In this document: in pieces, positions 1-9,600 of the stretch
How the letters are laid out: every line of letters begins with the position of its first letter
Position numbering within the stretch: position 1 is the first letter of the stretch
Made by a program: the position numbers and the translations under genes
Notes under the pieces: model-generated
Told to the model about the DNA's origin: nothing
The model's database searches: none
Seen by the model: only the letters and a program-made list of their open reading frames with translations
From: JASSUD01 sp031963445
Lineage (GTDB): Bacteria; Pseudomonadota; Gammaproteobacteria; Burkholderiales; Burkholderiaceae
Assembly (NCBI GenBank): GCA_031963445.1
Contig: JASSUH010000001.1
Span: forward strand, 868,001-932,000
Direction of reading: 5' to 3'
Length of the DNA stretch: 64,000 bases

Positions 1-36
1 AATAAATAATAAGTTAATGGTTACGAGGTAACGTCC

Positions 37-3000
37 ATGCCAGTCACTCAAGGTACTAAACGCACTAATTCCTCCTCCCAGCGTCCTCCTTCCCCTCCTC
101 CTTCCCCTCCTTTGGAGGCTAAGCATGGTGAGCCTGTTGCGACAAATAGTCGTAACCATTCGCCATCTGGCATGGAAAGAACTTCATGCTTTACGCATTC
201 GATCTGGCCAGATGCTGAACGTATGCTCTCATCCCTAGGTTTCCGCTTGCAGGCGGCGTGGATATTGCAAGTAGAGCATGAGCGTCAAAAATCAGTGCAT
301 GATCGCTTTGATGCGGCTAAAAAGCTGATTGACTCGCTAACCTTAACTCATATGCCGGAGGAACGGCGGGAAGCGTTAAGGAGGGAGATGCGAGGTATAT
401 TAAGTGAGCTGCAAGCATCTTTTGAGAACATCGGAAAATCTGAAGACCCTGCTAAAGAGAAAGCAGAAATTTGGGATAAAAGTAGACAATTATTTTTTAA
501 GCTAGAGGAAGCACATCCGCACTTAACCTTGTTGCTAGGGGCAGGGTGTTCAGGTTGTGGGCAAGATGCGGCAAATATAGAATGGGCGCAATCGTTAGTG
601 CTCCAAATATTATTCTTGGCGTTGTTTACGAAAACTTTGCCTTCATGTTTTCCTGTATTTGATCAATCAAAAGCTGATAGTCAAGCAACGACAGCAACTT
701 CTTCGTCGCCTAATTCCTCGCAGGCAACGACGCCTACTTATCTAACTGAGGAAGACTCGGCACGACTCAATCAGTTATATGTGTTTAACGCAGAGGGAGT
801 CGGTAGTGCTGAGGACTTCAGTAAACTCAGACTTCAGCAACTCAAGGCCCAACAGACTTCAACTTCACAGACAACTTCGGCTTATCTTGCACAAGGGTTT
901 GCTCTAACTGGGCAACCCTCCTCTAGTTCGGTACCAATTCCTGCTAAAGGAAGGCCACCTTTATCTCACTCAGCTTCAGAGCCAAACTTTTTCAGAATGA
1001 CAGGCAATGGAAAAGGCAAATCTCGGGCAATTGATCCAGTCGACTACTCCTACAATTTAAGAAGTTCAATCCCGGCTTCAAATTTTAAAGTTTCGGAAGA
1101 TTCTGAAGAAGAAAATGGATCTTCTGCTTCAGATAGCGGAGATGAAAGAATTTCTCTCATGGGGAGCTTGCCTGGTAGCGTTGTAGGTAGCTTTGCAGAT
1201 AGCGGATACCACGGGTCACCCACTCTGCCAGGAAAACCTGGAACGCAGAGCCGTTTACAAAAAGAGGCACGTGGGCAAACTTCTCAGGTTTTTAATCCAG
1301 CGCTATCTGCTCGTAATCCAGGAGACGTCGCTTTGATAGGCGCTTTGTCCGAGCAAAACGTTATCCTGCTGCGCTTAGCCGAAAAATTACAAACGGAGCA
1401 AGCCAATCAAAAGCAAGAGATTAGAGAATTGCGCTCAATGCTGCTAGAACAGCAGAAGTCTCGCACGGCAGAAGAAGAGCCGCAGGCTGAAACGAGTGCT
1501 CTACCCAAAAATGAAGGAATGGATTCCCCAAGAATTAAGGGAAAAGGTAAAAATAAGAAAGTGGTGGTTTCTTTGCGGCGGAAAGCGGTTCGTCGGTCAA
1601 CAACGTTGTCCCAAGTATTTTCAGGGTCTTCTCCGAGCGTATCTAACTCTTCGGGATTTTCCTCTGCATCTAGCAGTACGACAGTGAAAGCTGAAGATAA
1701 AGATATACAGACGACCGCTAGTCTGAAGAGTGATAAGTTGAGCAAAAATGCTCAACTTATTCGTCCATTGTCTCCAAGACTCGAGATGTTGAAAGGAATG
1801 GGGCGCTGGATTCCAGTGCAAGCGTTTAAAAGCTCACCAGCAGTGCAGTTGTATCCAAAATTAGATCAGATGCCGGAAGGCCCAATTGTAATAACTCTGC
1901 CGGAATCGCCTTTTAAAGCAGCAACAAAAGCATTGTGGAGGAAACCTGCTGAGTTATTTGGGCCTAAAGAGACTTCTCAGAGTAGTAATTCTGCCCGACC
2001 GAGTACACCATTTCTCAGCAATGCGATAGCTGTTAAGTGGCTGTCTTCCGGCATTCAAAAAATAATTGAACAGTTGAGCCGACTATGGAACGAAGTAAAT
2101 GCCTTGAAAAGAGCACAAGATGTTCAAAAGACGGCGATTGAAAAGTTGCAATCTAAATCAACTGATAAACAAGTTGATTTAGAGACAGCGGATTTAAAGG
2201 CAGAGCGGGATAGGCTATCAGCAGAAGTAGCTGAGTTAAATGCATTGAAAAATGAGCTAACTGGAGCCCTTCAGGGAGTACAAGCGCAAGTAAAGGCAGC
2301 AAAAGGAGCGGCGACTGAGGCTCTTAGCAGTACCACTACGTTATCTAAGGAACTAGAGGATCGTACCAATAAGATAAATCAACAGATAAATGTTTTATCT
2401 GCAGCTAATGTTGAATTAAAACAAAAATTTCTTGATGCAGTTAAAGAGATTGAAGAGTTGGAATCAGTACTGGCAAAGCAAGAAAATCTTCAGCTGGCAA
2501 CAGCACAGCAATCAGCGTTAATTGATCAATTAACGAGGCAGCGGGGTGAGTTAGAGGCAGGGATGGCTGCTTTTGGGGCGGTTTCGAAAGCAGTAGCCGA
2601 TGCAATTCCGTCGTCAGAAGTACAAAGGAAAAAATTAGAGGCAAACAATAACGCATCGACCAAAATTATTGCCAAGATGACTCAGTTATCTAATGTTGTG
2701 AGGAAGCAGACTTATCAGTTAAATCAACAACATAATAAATTTGCAGAATCTGAAAGCGCTTGGACTGCAAAGAGTGCGCAACTAACTAATATATTAAATG
2801 CAGCAGAGACAGTGACGAAAGAGGTAAATGAACAGACGAAGTCTTTATCTACTGGGCTAAATGCGCTATCGATGGAAATGGGTGTTGCGGAAAAAACTTA
2901 TGAAAAATCAAAAGCTGCAAGGGAGGATGTAGATCGGTTAACTCAAGAGTTGAACGGATTCCGCACAACGCTAAATGCTGTTGATGAAACGCGTACACAG

Positions 3001-5235
3001 GCGAGCGAGAAATCAAAAGCTGTAAAGGAAGATAAAGAGCAGTTAACGCAAGAGTTGAATGGATTCCGCACAACGCTAAATGCTGTTGATGAAACGCGTA
3101 CACAGGCGAGCGAGAAATCAAAAGCTGTAAAGGAAGATAAAGAGCAGTTAACGCAAGAGTTGAATGGATTCCGCACAACGCTAAATGCTGTTGATGAAAC
3201 GCGTACACAGGCGAGCGAGAAATCGGAAGCTATAAAGAAAGATAAAGACCAGTTAACGCAAGAGCTGAAAGAATTCGGTACGACGCTAAATGCTGTTGAT
3301 GAAACGCGTACACAAGCGGATGAGAAATCAGAAGCTATAAAGAAAGATAAAGACCAGTTAACGCAAGAGTTGAATGGATTCCGCACAACGCTAAATGTTG
3401 TTGATGAAACGCATACACAGGCGAGCGAGAAATCGGAAGCTATAAAGAAAGATAAAGACCAGTTAACGCAAGAGTTGAAAGAATTCGGTACGATGCTAAA
3501 TGCTGTTGATGAAACGCGTACACAAGCGGATGAGAAATCAGAAGCTATAAAGAAAGATAAAGAGCAGTTAACGCAAGAGTTGAATGGATTCCGCACAACG
3601 CTAAATGCTGTTGATGAAACGCGTACACAGGCGAACGAGAAATCGGAAGCTGCAAAGAAAGATAAAGACCAGTTAACTCGAGAGCTGAATAAATCCCGTA
3701 CAGCTCTAAGCGCTTTTCATGCAACGCATGAGCAGTTAGCTAATGCATTAGGAAAAGTAGGAAAGCAGACAATTCTGGTCGATGGTGAGAGAGGCGAATT
3801 AGAACAAAAAATACTCCAATTGAAACAAACACGTCTTAACGCAGTAGACGAGCGTCTTAAGGCAGCACAAGAGCGTCGTGAGATAACTGATGAAATTGAA
3901 GAAGCGCGTAGGGCAACTGAAGAGTTAAAGATGCTTCAGGGTGATCTGTTGGCAGCAAAGAAAAGCCTAAAAGATTTAAAGAAAACCTTTAAGCAGATAG
4001 ATAGGAAAATCACTGCGTCGAGTTCGACGATTCAGGCAGCAGCAGCGCAAGAGAGTGAATTATTGAGAGTCGCCGATGCTTTAGAAACAGGGACCACAAC
4101 TGCGGCTATAGCATTTAGTAACGCACTTGAGATCTCTGAACAGATCGAGGCACAGACAGGTAAGTTAGATGGACAATTGCTTCAGCTATCTAAATTGGAG
4201 ACCCTTGCATGGGAAGTAGCGAGAATTTCGGATGCAGTGGAAGAACAAGTTAAATTAGTTAAGAAGAACACTGAGATAGTGGAAGCAGCAAGAGAACGGC
4301 TTCAAGATGAGTTGCTCGAAGGAATGGGAATATCCGAAGGAATTGTGGCGGGTAGAACTCAAGGATTTGAAGACGAAATCGCAAGAGAAGAAGCAAGAAA
4401 GCGAGCTGAGATGGAGTATGTTGTGCAACAAACAGTGCAACAGCAGTTCAAGAATTTAGAGAAAGGGAATTTATCCTACATATCGCAGCTGAGAGCGTTA
4501 AAAGAAAAAGAGGAAATGTTTGAAAAAGTATACCAAGATGTTATGGCTCTCAAGAAAGAGGTAGCAGGAGAATTATTAAAGTGCAAGGAAAAAGTGGGCA
4601 AATACTCCGAAGCAGATAAAGCTGAAGGAAGGATAGCTAAATTGGAACAAGTAGTGGAGTCCTTAGAAAAAACGGTTGAAAGAATAAACGGAACACGCTC
4701 GTCGTCTTTAAACTCTACAAATGCTTCGAACGAAGAAATTGCATTTGCAGAATGTAAGGATAAGGTAATCCAACTGTGTGAAAGGTTTAGCTCTGAACAG
4801 GAAAAAGATATTGGCCGCTTTAACTTAAAGCTTCTCAAATTGGCATATACGCTTGACCCAGAAAATATTGAGATTCTTGGCAATCAAATAAGTAATTTAG
4901 ATAAAGCTATTGAAAAATGCCTAGACACCAAAGTAGCAGCACTATCCTCCTATGTATATGCAACAAAGATATCGTCCTTTCTTGGACAAAATACATCGAT
5001 AAGCGAAGGGCAGGCTTCTACCATTTCGGATGAGGCGAAGATGGCTGAATTTAAAGAAAAATTGGCTAATATAGAGTACAAGATTGCAGTCGAGAAATTC
5101 ATGGGTAAGCAGTATTTCGAGGAATGTATGAAATTCATGGAAGGTGGGGCACTCAAAGAATTCATGAGTCCGGATCATCTCATCGATGTCATGACGGGGA
5201 GCAATGACGAGATCTTTTGGCAAGAAAAGTCTTAA
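37..5235 (+). CDS. giant coiled-coil protein with 35-aa repeats, membrane-anchored
   Basis: Not a family I can name. The ATG at 37 has an upstream GAGG. The 1732-aa product starts with a Ser/Pro-rich tail (residues 1-50). A charged helical region follows, then a hydrophobic segment at about 187-200 ending in FTKTLPS (197-203). Next come a low-complexity Ser/Thr stretch and, from about residue 680 to the end, almost continuous Lys/Glu/Gln-rich coiled coil. Seven 35-residue repeats (LTQEL...DETRTQ...) occupy about 968-1212. The membrane motif recurs in the 2726-aa protein encoded from 6624, so I regard the two as paralogues in architecture. No catalytic motif is visible. A cell-envelope or secreted host-interaction protein is plausible but unproven; a structural filament-like role is the alternative. 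Confidence 0.85.
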   Translation: MPVTQGTKRTNSSSQRPPSPPPSPPLEAKHGEPVATNSRNHSPSGMERTSCFTHSIWPDAERMLSSLGFRLQAAWILQVEHERQKSVHDRFDAAKKLIDSLTLTHMPEERREALRREMRGILSELQASFENIGKSEDPAKEKAEIWDKSRQLFFKLEEAHPHLTLLLGAGCSGCGQDAANIEWAQSLVLQILFLALFTKTLPSCFPVFDQSKADSQATTATSSSPNSSQATTPTYLTEEDSARLNQLYVFNAEGVGSAEDFSKLRLQQLKAQQTSTSQTTSAYLAQGFALTGQPSSSSVPIPAKGRPPLSHSASEPNFFRMTGNGKGKSRAIDPVDYSYNLRSSIPASNFKVSEDSEEENGSSASDSGDERISLMGSLPGSVVGSFADSGYHGSPTLPGKPGTQSRLQKEARGQTSQVFNPALSARNPGDVALIGALSEQNVILLRLAEKLQTEQANQKQEIRELRSMLLEQQKSRTAEEEPQAETSALPKNEGMDSPRIKGKGKNKKVVVSLRRKAVRRSTTLSQVFSGSSPSVSNSSGFSSASSSTTVKAEDKDIQTTASLKSDKLSKNAQLIRPLSPRLEMLKGMGRWIPVQAFKSSPAVQLYPKLDQMPEGPIVITLPESPFKAATKALWRKPAELFGPKETSQSSNSARPSTPFLSNAIAVKWLSSGIQKIIEQLSRLWNEVNALKRAQDVQKTAIEKLQSKSTDKQVDLETADLKAERDRLSAEVAELNALKNELTGALQGVQAQVKAAKGAATEALSSTTTLSKELEDRTNKINQQINVLSAANVELKQKFLDAVKEIEELESVLAKQENLQLATAQQSALIDQLTRQRGELEAGMAAFGAVSKAVADAIPSSEVQRKKLEANNNASTKIIAKMTQLSNVVRKQTYQLNQQHNKFAESESAWTAKSAQLTNILNAAETVTKEVNEQTKSLSTGLNALSMEMGVAEKTYEKSKAAREDVDRLTQELNGFRTTLNAVDETRTQASEKSKAVKEDKEQLTQELNGFRTTLNAVDETRTQASEKSKAVKEDKEQLTQELNGFRTTLNAVDETRTQASEKSEAIKKDKDQLTQELKEFGTTLNAVDETRTQADEKSEAIKKDKDQLTQELNGFRTTLNVVDETHTQASEKSEAIKKDKDQLTQELKEFGTMLNAVDETRTQADEKSEAIKKDKEQLTQELNGFRTTLNAVDETRTQANEKSEAAKKDKDQLTRELNKSRTALSAFHATHEQLANALGKVGKQTILVDGERGELEQKILQLKQTRLNAVDERLKAAQERREITDEIEEARRATEELKMLQGDLLAAKKSLKDLKKTFKQIDRKITASSSTIQAAAAQESELLRVADALETGTTTAAIAFSNALEISEQIEAQTGKLDGQLLQLSKLETLAWEVARISDAVEEQVKLVKKNTEIVEAARERLQDELLEGMGISEGIVAGRTQGFEDEIAREEARKRAEMEYVVQQTVQQQFKNLEKGNLSYISQLRALKEKEEMFEKVYQDVMALKKEVAGELLKCKEKVGKYSEADKAEGRIAKLEQVVESLEKTVERINGTRSSSLNSTNASNEEIAFAECKDKVIQLCERFSSEQEKDIGRFNLKLLKLAYTLDPENIEILGNQISNLDKAIEKCLDTKVAALSSYVYATKISSFLGQNTSISEGQASTISDEAKMAEFKEKLANIEYKIAVEKFMGKQYFEECMKFMEGGALKEFMSPDHLIDVMTGSNDEIFWQEKS
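2938..3672 (+). repeat. seven tandem 105-bp repeats in coding sequence
   Basis: Seven consecutive 105-bp units encode 35 residues each, starting LTQEL and ending DKEQ or DKDQ. The first units are almost identical in DNA. Later units alternate between two types (NGFRTTL and KEFGTTL), which suggests duplication of a two-unit block. Thirty-five residues equal five heptads, so adding or losing a unit keeps coiled-coil register. A degenerate eighth unit follows. Confidence 0.95.
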
Positions 5236-5308
5236 AGTTTTTCCTGCGCTAATCCAGAGAGTCATATCCGGATTAGTCCACAAATAGGTGATCGCATTGA
5301 TAAAAATC

Positions 5309-5356
5309 AGCAAAGCGCTAATGACCTCACCCAAGCCTACTCATTAACGCTTTGCT
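5309..5356. other. 16-bp-arm inverted repeat upstream of tRNA-Arg
   Basis: Arms 5309-5324 and 5341-5356 pair in 15 of 16 positions (AGCAAAGCGYTAATGA) around a 16-nt loop. A weaker hairpin (CTAATCC/GGATTAG, 5249-5276) precedes it just after the stop of the giant gene. Neither has a good T-run, so they may be terminator or repeat remnants. Confidence 0.5.
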
Positions 5357-5384
5357 ATACTCCACCCTTCAAAGAAAAACCTCT

Positions 5385-5456
5385 CTCCCCGTAGTTCAAT
5401 GGATAGAACGAGCGCCTCCTAAGCGCTAGATACAGGTTCGATTCCTGTCGGGGGGA
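5385..5456 (+). tRNA. tRNA-Arg (anticodon CCT)
   Basis: A complete cloverleaf can be drawn. The acceptor arm CTCCCCG pairs with CGGGGGG (one T-G wobble). The D arm is GTTC/GAAC. The anticodon stem AGCGC/GCGCT holds loop CTCCTAA with anticodon CCT at 5418-5420, and the T arm is ACAGG/CCTGT. CCA is not encoded. Confidence 0.93.
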
Positions 5457-5658
5457 CTTAGGGTGGCTCTTGATGTGCTTTGCAATGAAAGGCTATGAAA
5501 GTTGCTGAAGGATGGTTCTAGCTGATCTTGGCCCTTTCCCTTTCTTATAAATAACTTTTTCCTATCTATAAATGGCTTTCTAGGCCAACATCGATAGCCT
5601 TATTCTGCCGCCACTTTTATTGGCGTGAAAAATATCTTGGTGAGATGCCTGACTTTCA

Positions 5659-5748
5659 GGAGACGTAACCGAGTGGTTGCAGGCATCTGACTTGAAATCG
5701 GCCGTACGGGCAACTGTACCGTGGTTTCGAGCCCTACCATTCTTACCA
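5659..5748 (+). pseudogene. decayed tRNA-Ser(TGA) copy
   Basis: This 90-nt sequence matches the intact tRNA-Ser(TGA) at 15052-15141 along its whole length, including the loop CTTGAAA, the long variable arm and an encoded CCA. Its acceptor stem (GGAGACG against CATTCTT) has at least two mismatches and three wobbles, and the T stem has a mismatch. I judge it non-functional. It lies in the same orientation as the intact gene, 9.3 kb upstream. Confidence 0.75.
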
Positions 5749-5756
5749 ATTCTCCT

Positions 5757-5902
5757 CTTAGAGCTTGTTCAGGATCTTCAAAAGTGGATTGTGTTGGGGT
5801 TCCTTCGTCACCCCAACCTACGAAAAATGCCCAAAAATTGTAGGTTGGGGTGACGAAGGAATCCCAACATGCCTACCAAGCACCTCTCAGAGCCTGCCTG
5901 TA
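5757..5902. mobile_element. MITE-like inverted-repeat element, copy A
   Basis: The left terminal repeat (CTTAGAGCTTGTTCAGGATC) is followed by a long inverted repeat whose arms read GTTGGGGTTCCTTCGTCACC and its complement, separated by a short loop. The right terminal repeat is degraded. The same unit recurs at 39828, 41521, 45564, 56412, 56540, 58266 and 62286. It has no coding capacity. Such an element could form a strong RNA hairpin. Confidence 0.8.
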
Positions 5903-6623
5903 AATTTTCAATACATACTGAATTAACCCTAAACCCGGTCTATCTTTAGAAAAGGTGGATTTTTTTATACCCCCGCTTAAATTCAGCAACGAGCAGGAAA
6001 CAAGAAATGCTACCTGCCGAAAAATATCGACTTATCGAGCAGCATGGCTAATTAAGCGCCGTTTCCTAAAGCCTTTCTTAAGCAAGGTAGGTATCGCTTA
6101 ATTTTAGTACTAGTCTGTATTGGCTTTAGGCTTAACTAGATCATTTGCCGTGGCTATATATGGGATAGTTTTGACTTTCTTATTAAGAAGGCCCTTTTAC
6201 GCTATATCGACAAATCGGAGACTTTCCTTTTTACCAGTGTGGCTCTGCTGCTATTGATGAGCAGGGTTGACATAAAACTTATTCTAAAAAGAAATTTATG
6301 TCAGGCGGGTCAATCAGCATATGCCGCTCCGCTGCTCCTATAGGGTTGTTTAGGGTTTCCCTGATGGTATTGCGCTTTATCGCCGTACTATAGTCGCATT
6401 GCCGCATCGGCGCACTCGTCAGAAAACCCTCCAATAAATTCTTAGGGAAAGCTCTCAAAAGTCCCTCATCCATTTCTGGAAAGAGTATGTTTTTCTCAGG
6501 TAAATAACCTATAAAAAAATCTGAATGGGCATTTTTCTGCTGAGATATGAGGGTTATACCTGATATATAGCGCGTTTAAGGCTGTTAGTTTATTGAGATC
6601 TTTTAGAAATTAGGGTAATCCTC
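5903..6623. other. gene-free, probably decayed interval
   Basis: No convincing gene is visible over about 720 bp. Short open stretches exist on both strands (for example minus 6279-6473) but they lack a good ribosome site and resemble nothing I recognise. The sequence looks like old coding DNA broken by stops. The promoter of the 2726-aa gene should lie at its right end. Confidence 0.5.
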
Positions 6624-9600
6624 ATGGCATCAACCTCTCTCGCTTCATCTGCACCGCAAGCTAATTCACGGTACCCGTCAAGCGAATACCGGCAAAGTGC
6701 CATAGGGTTACTGAAATCAGCGGCTGTGTCTAAATCTCTAGAAAGAAACTTTGCACAGAGAAATCTCAATGGCATAGCCCAAGCTATAGAAAGCATTAAA
6801 GGGGTATTGGACACCCTTCGCGCTGAAAATGCGTCTGATTTAGAGAAGGCGTCTGAGTTAGCGTGCTGGGAAAAAGTGAGCGCGCAAGCGGTGGAGCTTC
6901 AAGAGACCCTAAAAGGGTTAAATGACATGCTCGCTAGTAAGGGAAATTTTAATGAGCAGGTCTATGAAGACAAAGTGCAGCGTTTCATCGACACTTATAA
7001 AGCGCTGACTGCAAATCTTGAAGAAATACAAAACATCTCAGGCTCTAGAAAAGAAATTTGCCAACAAATCCAGCAGGATTTGTGGCCAGAGACACTCGCT
7101 TTACTATTAATTGGCCTACTATTTTTTACAAAAAGCATACCTTCCTACTCTGCTTGCCTCAACGCAATACTTGCTGACGCCAAAAAAACTGAGCAAGACT
7201 TGACCCAGCCCTTATCAGAGCAGAACGACACATTCTGGTTAGTAGACGAAACACTAAGCGCGCTTGGTAAAAATTTCGATCATTGGATCAAAGTTGCTAG
7301 CCACGGAAGAAAATATCAAAAAATAGCACTTGCTTTGCAACGCTTAGGAAAGGGCTTTAAGGTCCGTCATAAGGTTCGTTCTAATGCTCGTCGTAATATT
7401 CATCCTAATGCCCGGCACAATGCTCATTCCTCACGCATTCAATTAAATGAGCAAATTAAAAATCAGCTGTTAGCGCTATCAGCTAACCGCATAAATGAGT
7501 ACCAATGCCAGTGCAATCAGGAATTGTTGCAAGACATTAAAACTAGCTTGGCTTCACTGGAAGGAAGGCTCAATAGCGTTGGGAAGGGAGAAAGCATAAC
7601 GCCGCAGCAAGTCCAAGGCATTAAAAATGAGCTGGAGACTTTTAAACAGTTCATTGGAAATGAGGCCGGCACTTTACATGCAACCGATCAGAAACTAAGT
7701 GAGCAAATGGCTCAACTTGAGCGTGGCGTGCAGTTGTTAATAGCATCAGCTGCTGTGTTAGGCAAAAAAGATGTGCAGAAAAAAACACGCAAGCCGATAC
7801 AACGGGTTACCCAGCAAAGAAATGTAGTTGCAGCAAAAGAGTTGAAAGCACGTGAAGAGGCTCAAGCAGCAACAAACCAACAAGTTAAAGGGCTTGGCGC
7901 AGCGTTAGAAAAGAAAATTCATACTCAAGTTGAACAGTTCACGCGCGATATAAGCGAGCTCCAGCAAAAACAGGCGCGCCTAGAGCAGGACATTGTCACT
8001 ATTAATGCAAAGCTCACAACGCATGAAGGCGATAAGGCAGACGCAAGAAAGCGGCTCGCGCTTATAGAAGAAAAAACTAAGCTGCTGAAAAATGAACGAG
8101 AGAGATTGCTCGCCTTGCCAAATGGTGCGAGCGCTCCTTTGGCAAGGCTTGAGCAGCACCTTCAGTTTTTTAGAGACGAAAGAAATAGGGTGCTGGAAAG
8201 ACTAGGTGGGGCGGAACAGCTTATCGAGTTTTTTCAACAAGACCTGAAAGCACTGCGTGAAAATAAAGCAGAGACGAATAAAGAAGTTGAGGCTTTACGT
8301 AAGCAAGTTGAGGAACAAGAAGCACGATTAAAAGAGCTAAAAGTACAGCAAGAAGCTCTTGCTGACGCTGTAGAAGGCAGAATTAAGACTATCAATGATC
8401 GTTTGAGTGCTTTGTCGCAGGAGAAGACTGATCGGGAAGCAGCGCTAAAACGCGTCAGGGAAGAAACTGCCCAGACTGCGGCAGCTTCGGCCCAGGAATT
8501 GGAAGTGGCGCTCGAAGCGGTAAATCATCAAATTGCCACGCAAGTCGACCAACTGGATCAGCTCAAGGGGCAGCAAGCAACGGATGCTCAAGCTGCAGAA
8601 GTCCGAGTTAAGGCTATCGATGATCGCTTGAGTGCTTTGTCACAAGAGAAGACTGATCGGGAAGCAGCGCTAAAACATGTCAGGGAAGAAATTGCCCAGA
8701 CCGCGGCGGCTTCGACCCAGGAATTGGAAGTGGCGCTCGAAGCGGTAAATCATCAAATTGCCACGCAAGTCGACCAACTGGATCAGCTCAAGGGGCAGCA
8801 AGCAACGGATGCTGAAGCGGTGCAAGAGCAAATCAAGGCTGTTGATGATCGCTTGAGTGCTTTGTCACAAGAGAAAACTGATCGAGAAGCAGCGCTAAAA
8901 CGCGTCAGGGAAGAAACTGCCCAGACTGCGGCAGCTTCGGCCCAGGAATTGGAAGTGGCGCTCGAAGCGGTAAATCATCAAATTGCCACGCAAGTCGACC
9001 AACTGGATCAGCTCAAGGGGCAGCAAGCAACGGATGCTCAAGTGGTGCAAGAGCAAATTAAGGCTATCGATGATCGCTTGAGTGTTCTGTCGAATGAGAA
9101 GACTGATCGGGAAGCAGCGCTAAAACGTGTCAGGGAAGAAATCGCCCAGACTGCGGCAGCTTCGACCCAGGAATTGGAAGCGGCGCTTGAGACGGTAAAT
9201 TACCAAATTACCGCGCAAGTCGACCAACTGGATCAGCTCAAAGGGCAGCAAGCAACGGATGCTCAAGCGGTGCAAGAGCAAATCAAGGCTATCGATGATC
9301 GCTTGAGTGCTCTGTCGCAAGAGAAGACTGATCGAGAAGTAGCGCTAAAACGCGTCAGGGAAGAAATCGCCCAGACCGCAGCAGCTTCGACCCAGGAATT
9401 GGAAGCGGCGCTCGAAACGGTAAATCATCAAATTACCGCGCAAGTCGACCAACTGGATCAGCTTAAGGGGCAGCAAGCAACGGATGCTCAAGTGGTGCAA
9501 GAGCAAATTAAGGCTATCGATGATCGCTTGAGTGTTCTGTCGAATGAGAAGACTGATCGGGAAGCAGCGCTAAAACGTGTCAGGGAAGAAATCGCCCAGA

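Noticed and set aside
2849..3596. Long open frames on the minus strand opposite the 35-aa repeats (up to 217 codons)
   Set aside because: They follow from the repeat: 105 bp is a multiple of three, so any stop-free frame in one unit stays open in all. Cys/Ser/Val-rich nonsense composition and no ribosome site.
5659..5748. Functional second tRNA-Ser
   Set aside because: The acceptor stem and T stem have mismatches; only the anticodon loop and CCA are well kept.
5757..5902. CRISPR repeat or rho-independent terminator only
   Set aside because: The same ends and core recur singly at distant sites with terminal inverted repeats; no array and usually no T-run.
6279..6473. 64-codon minus-strand gene
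   Set aside because: No good ribosome site and no recognisable domain, in a stretch that looks decayed.
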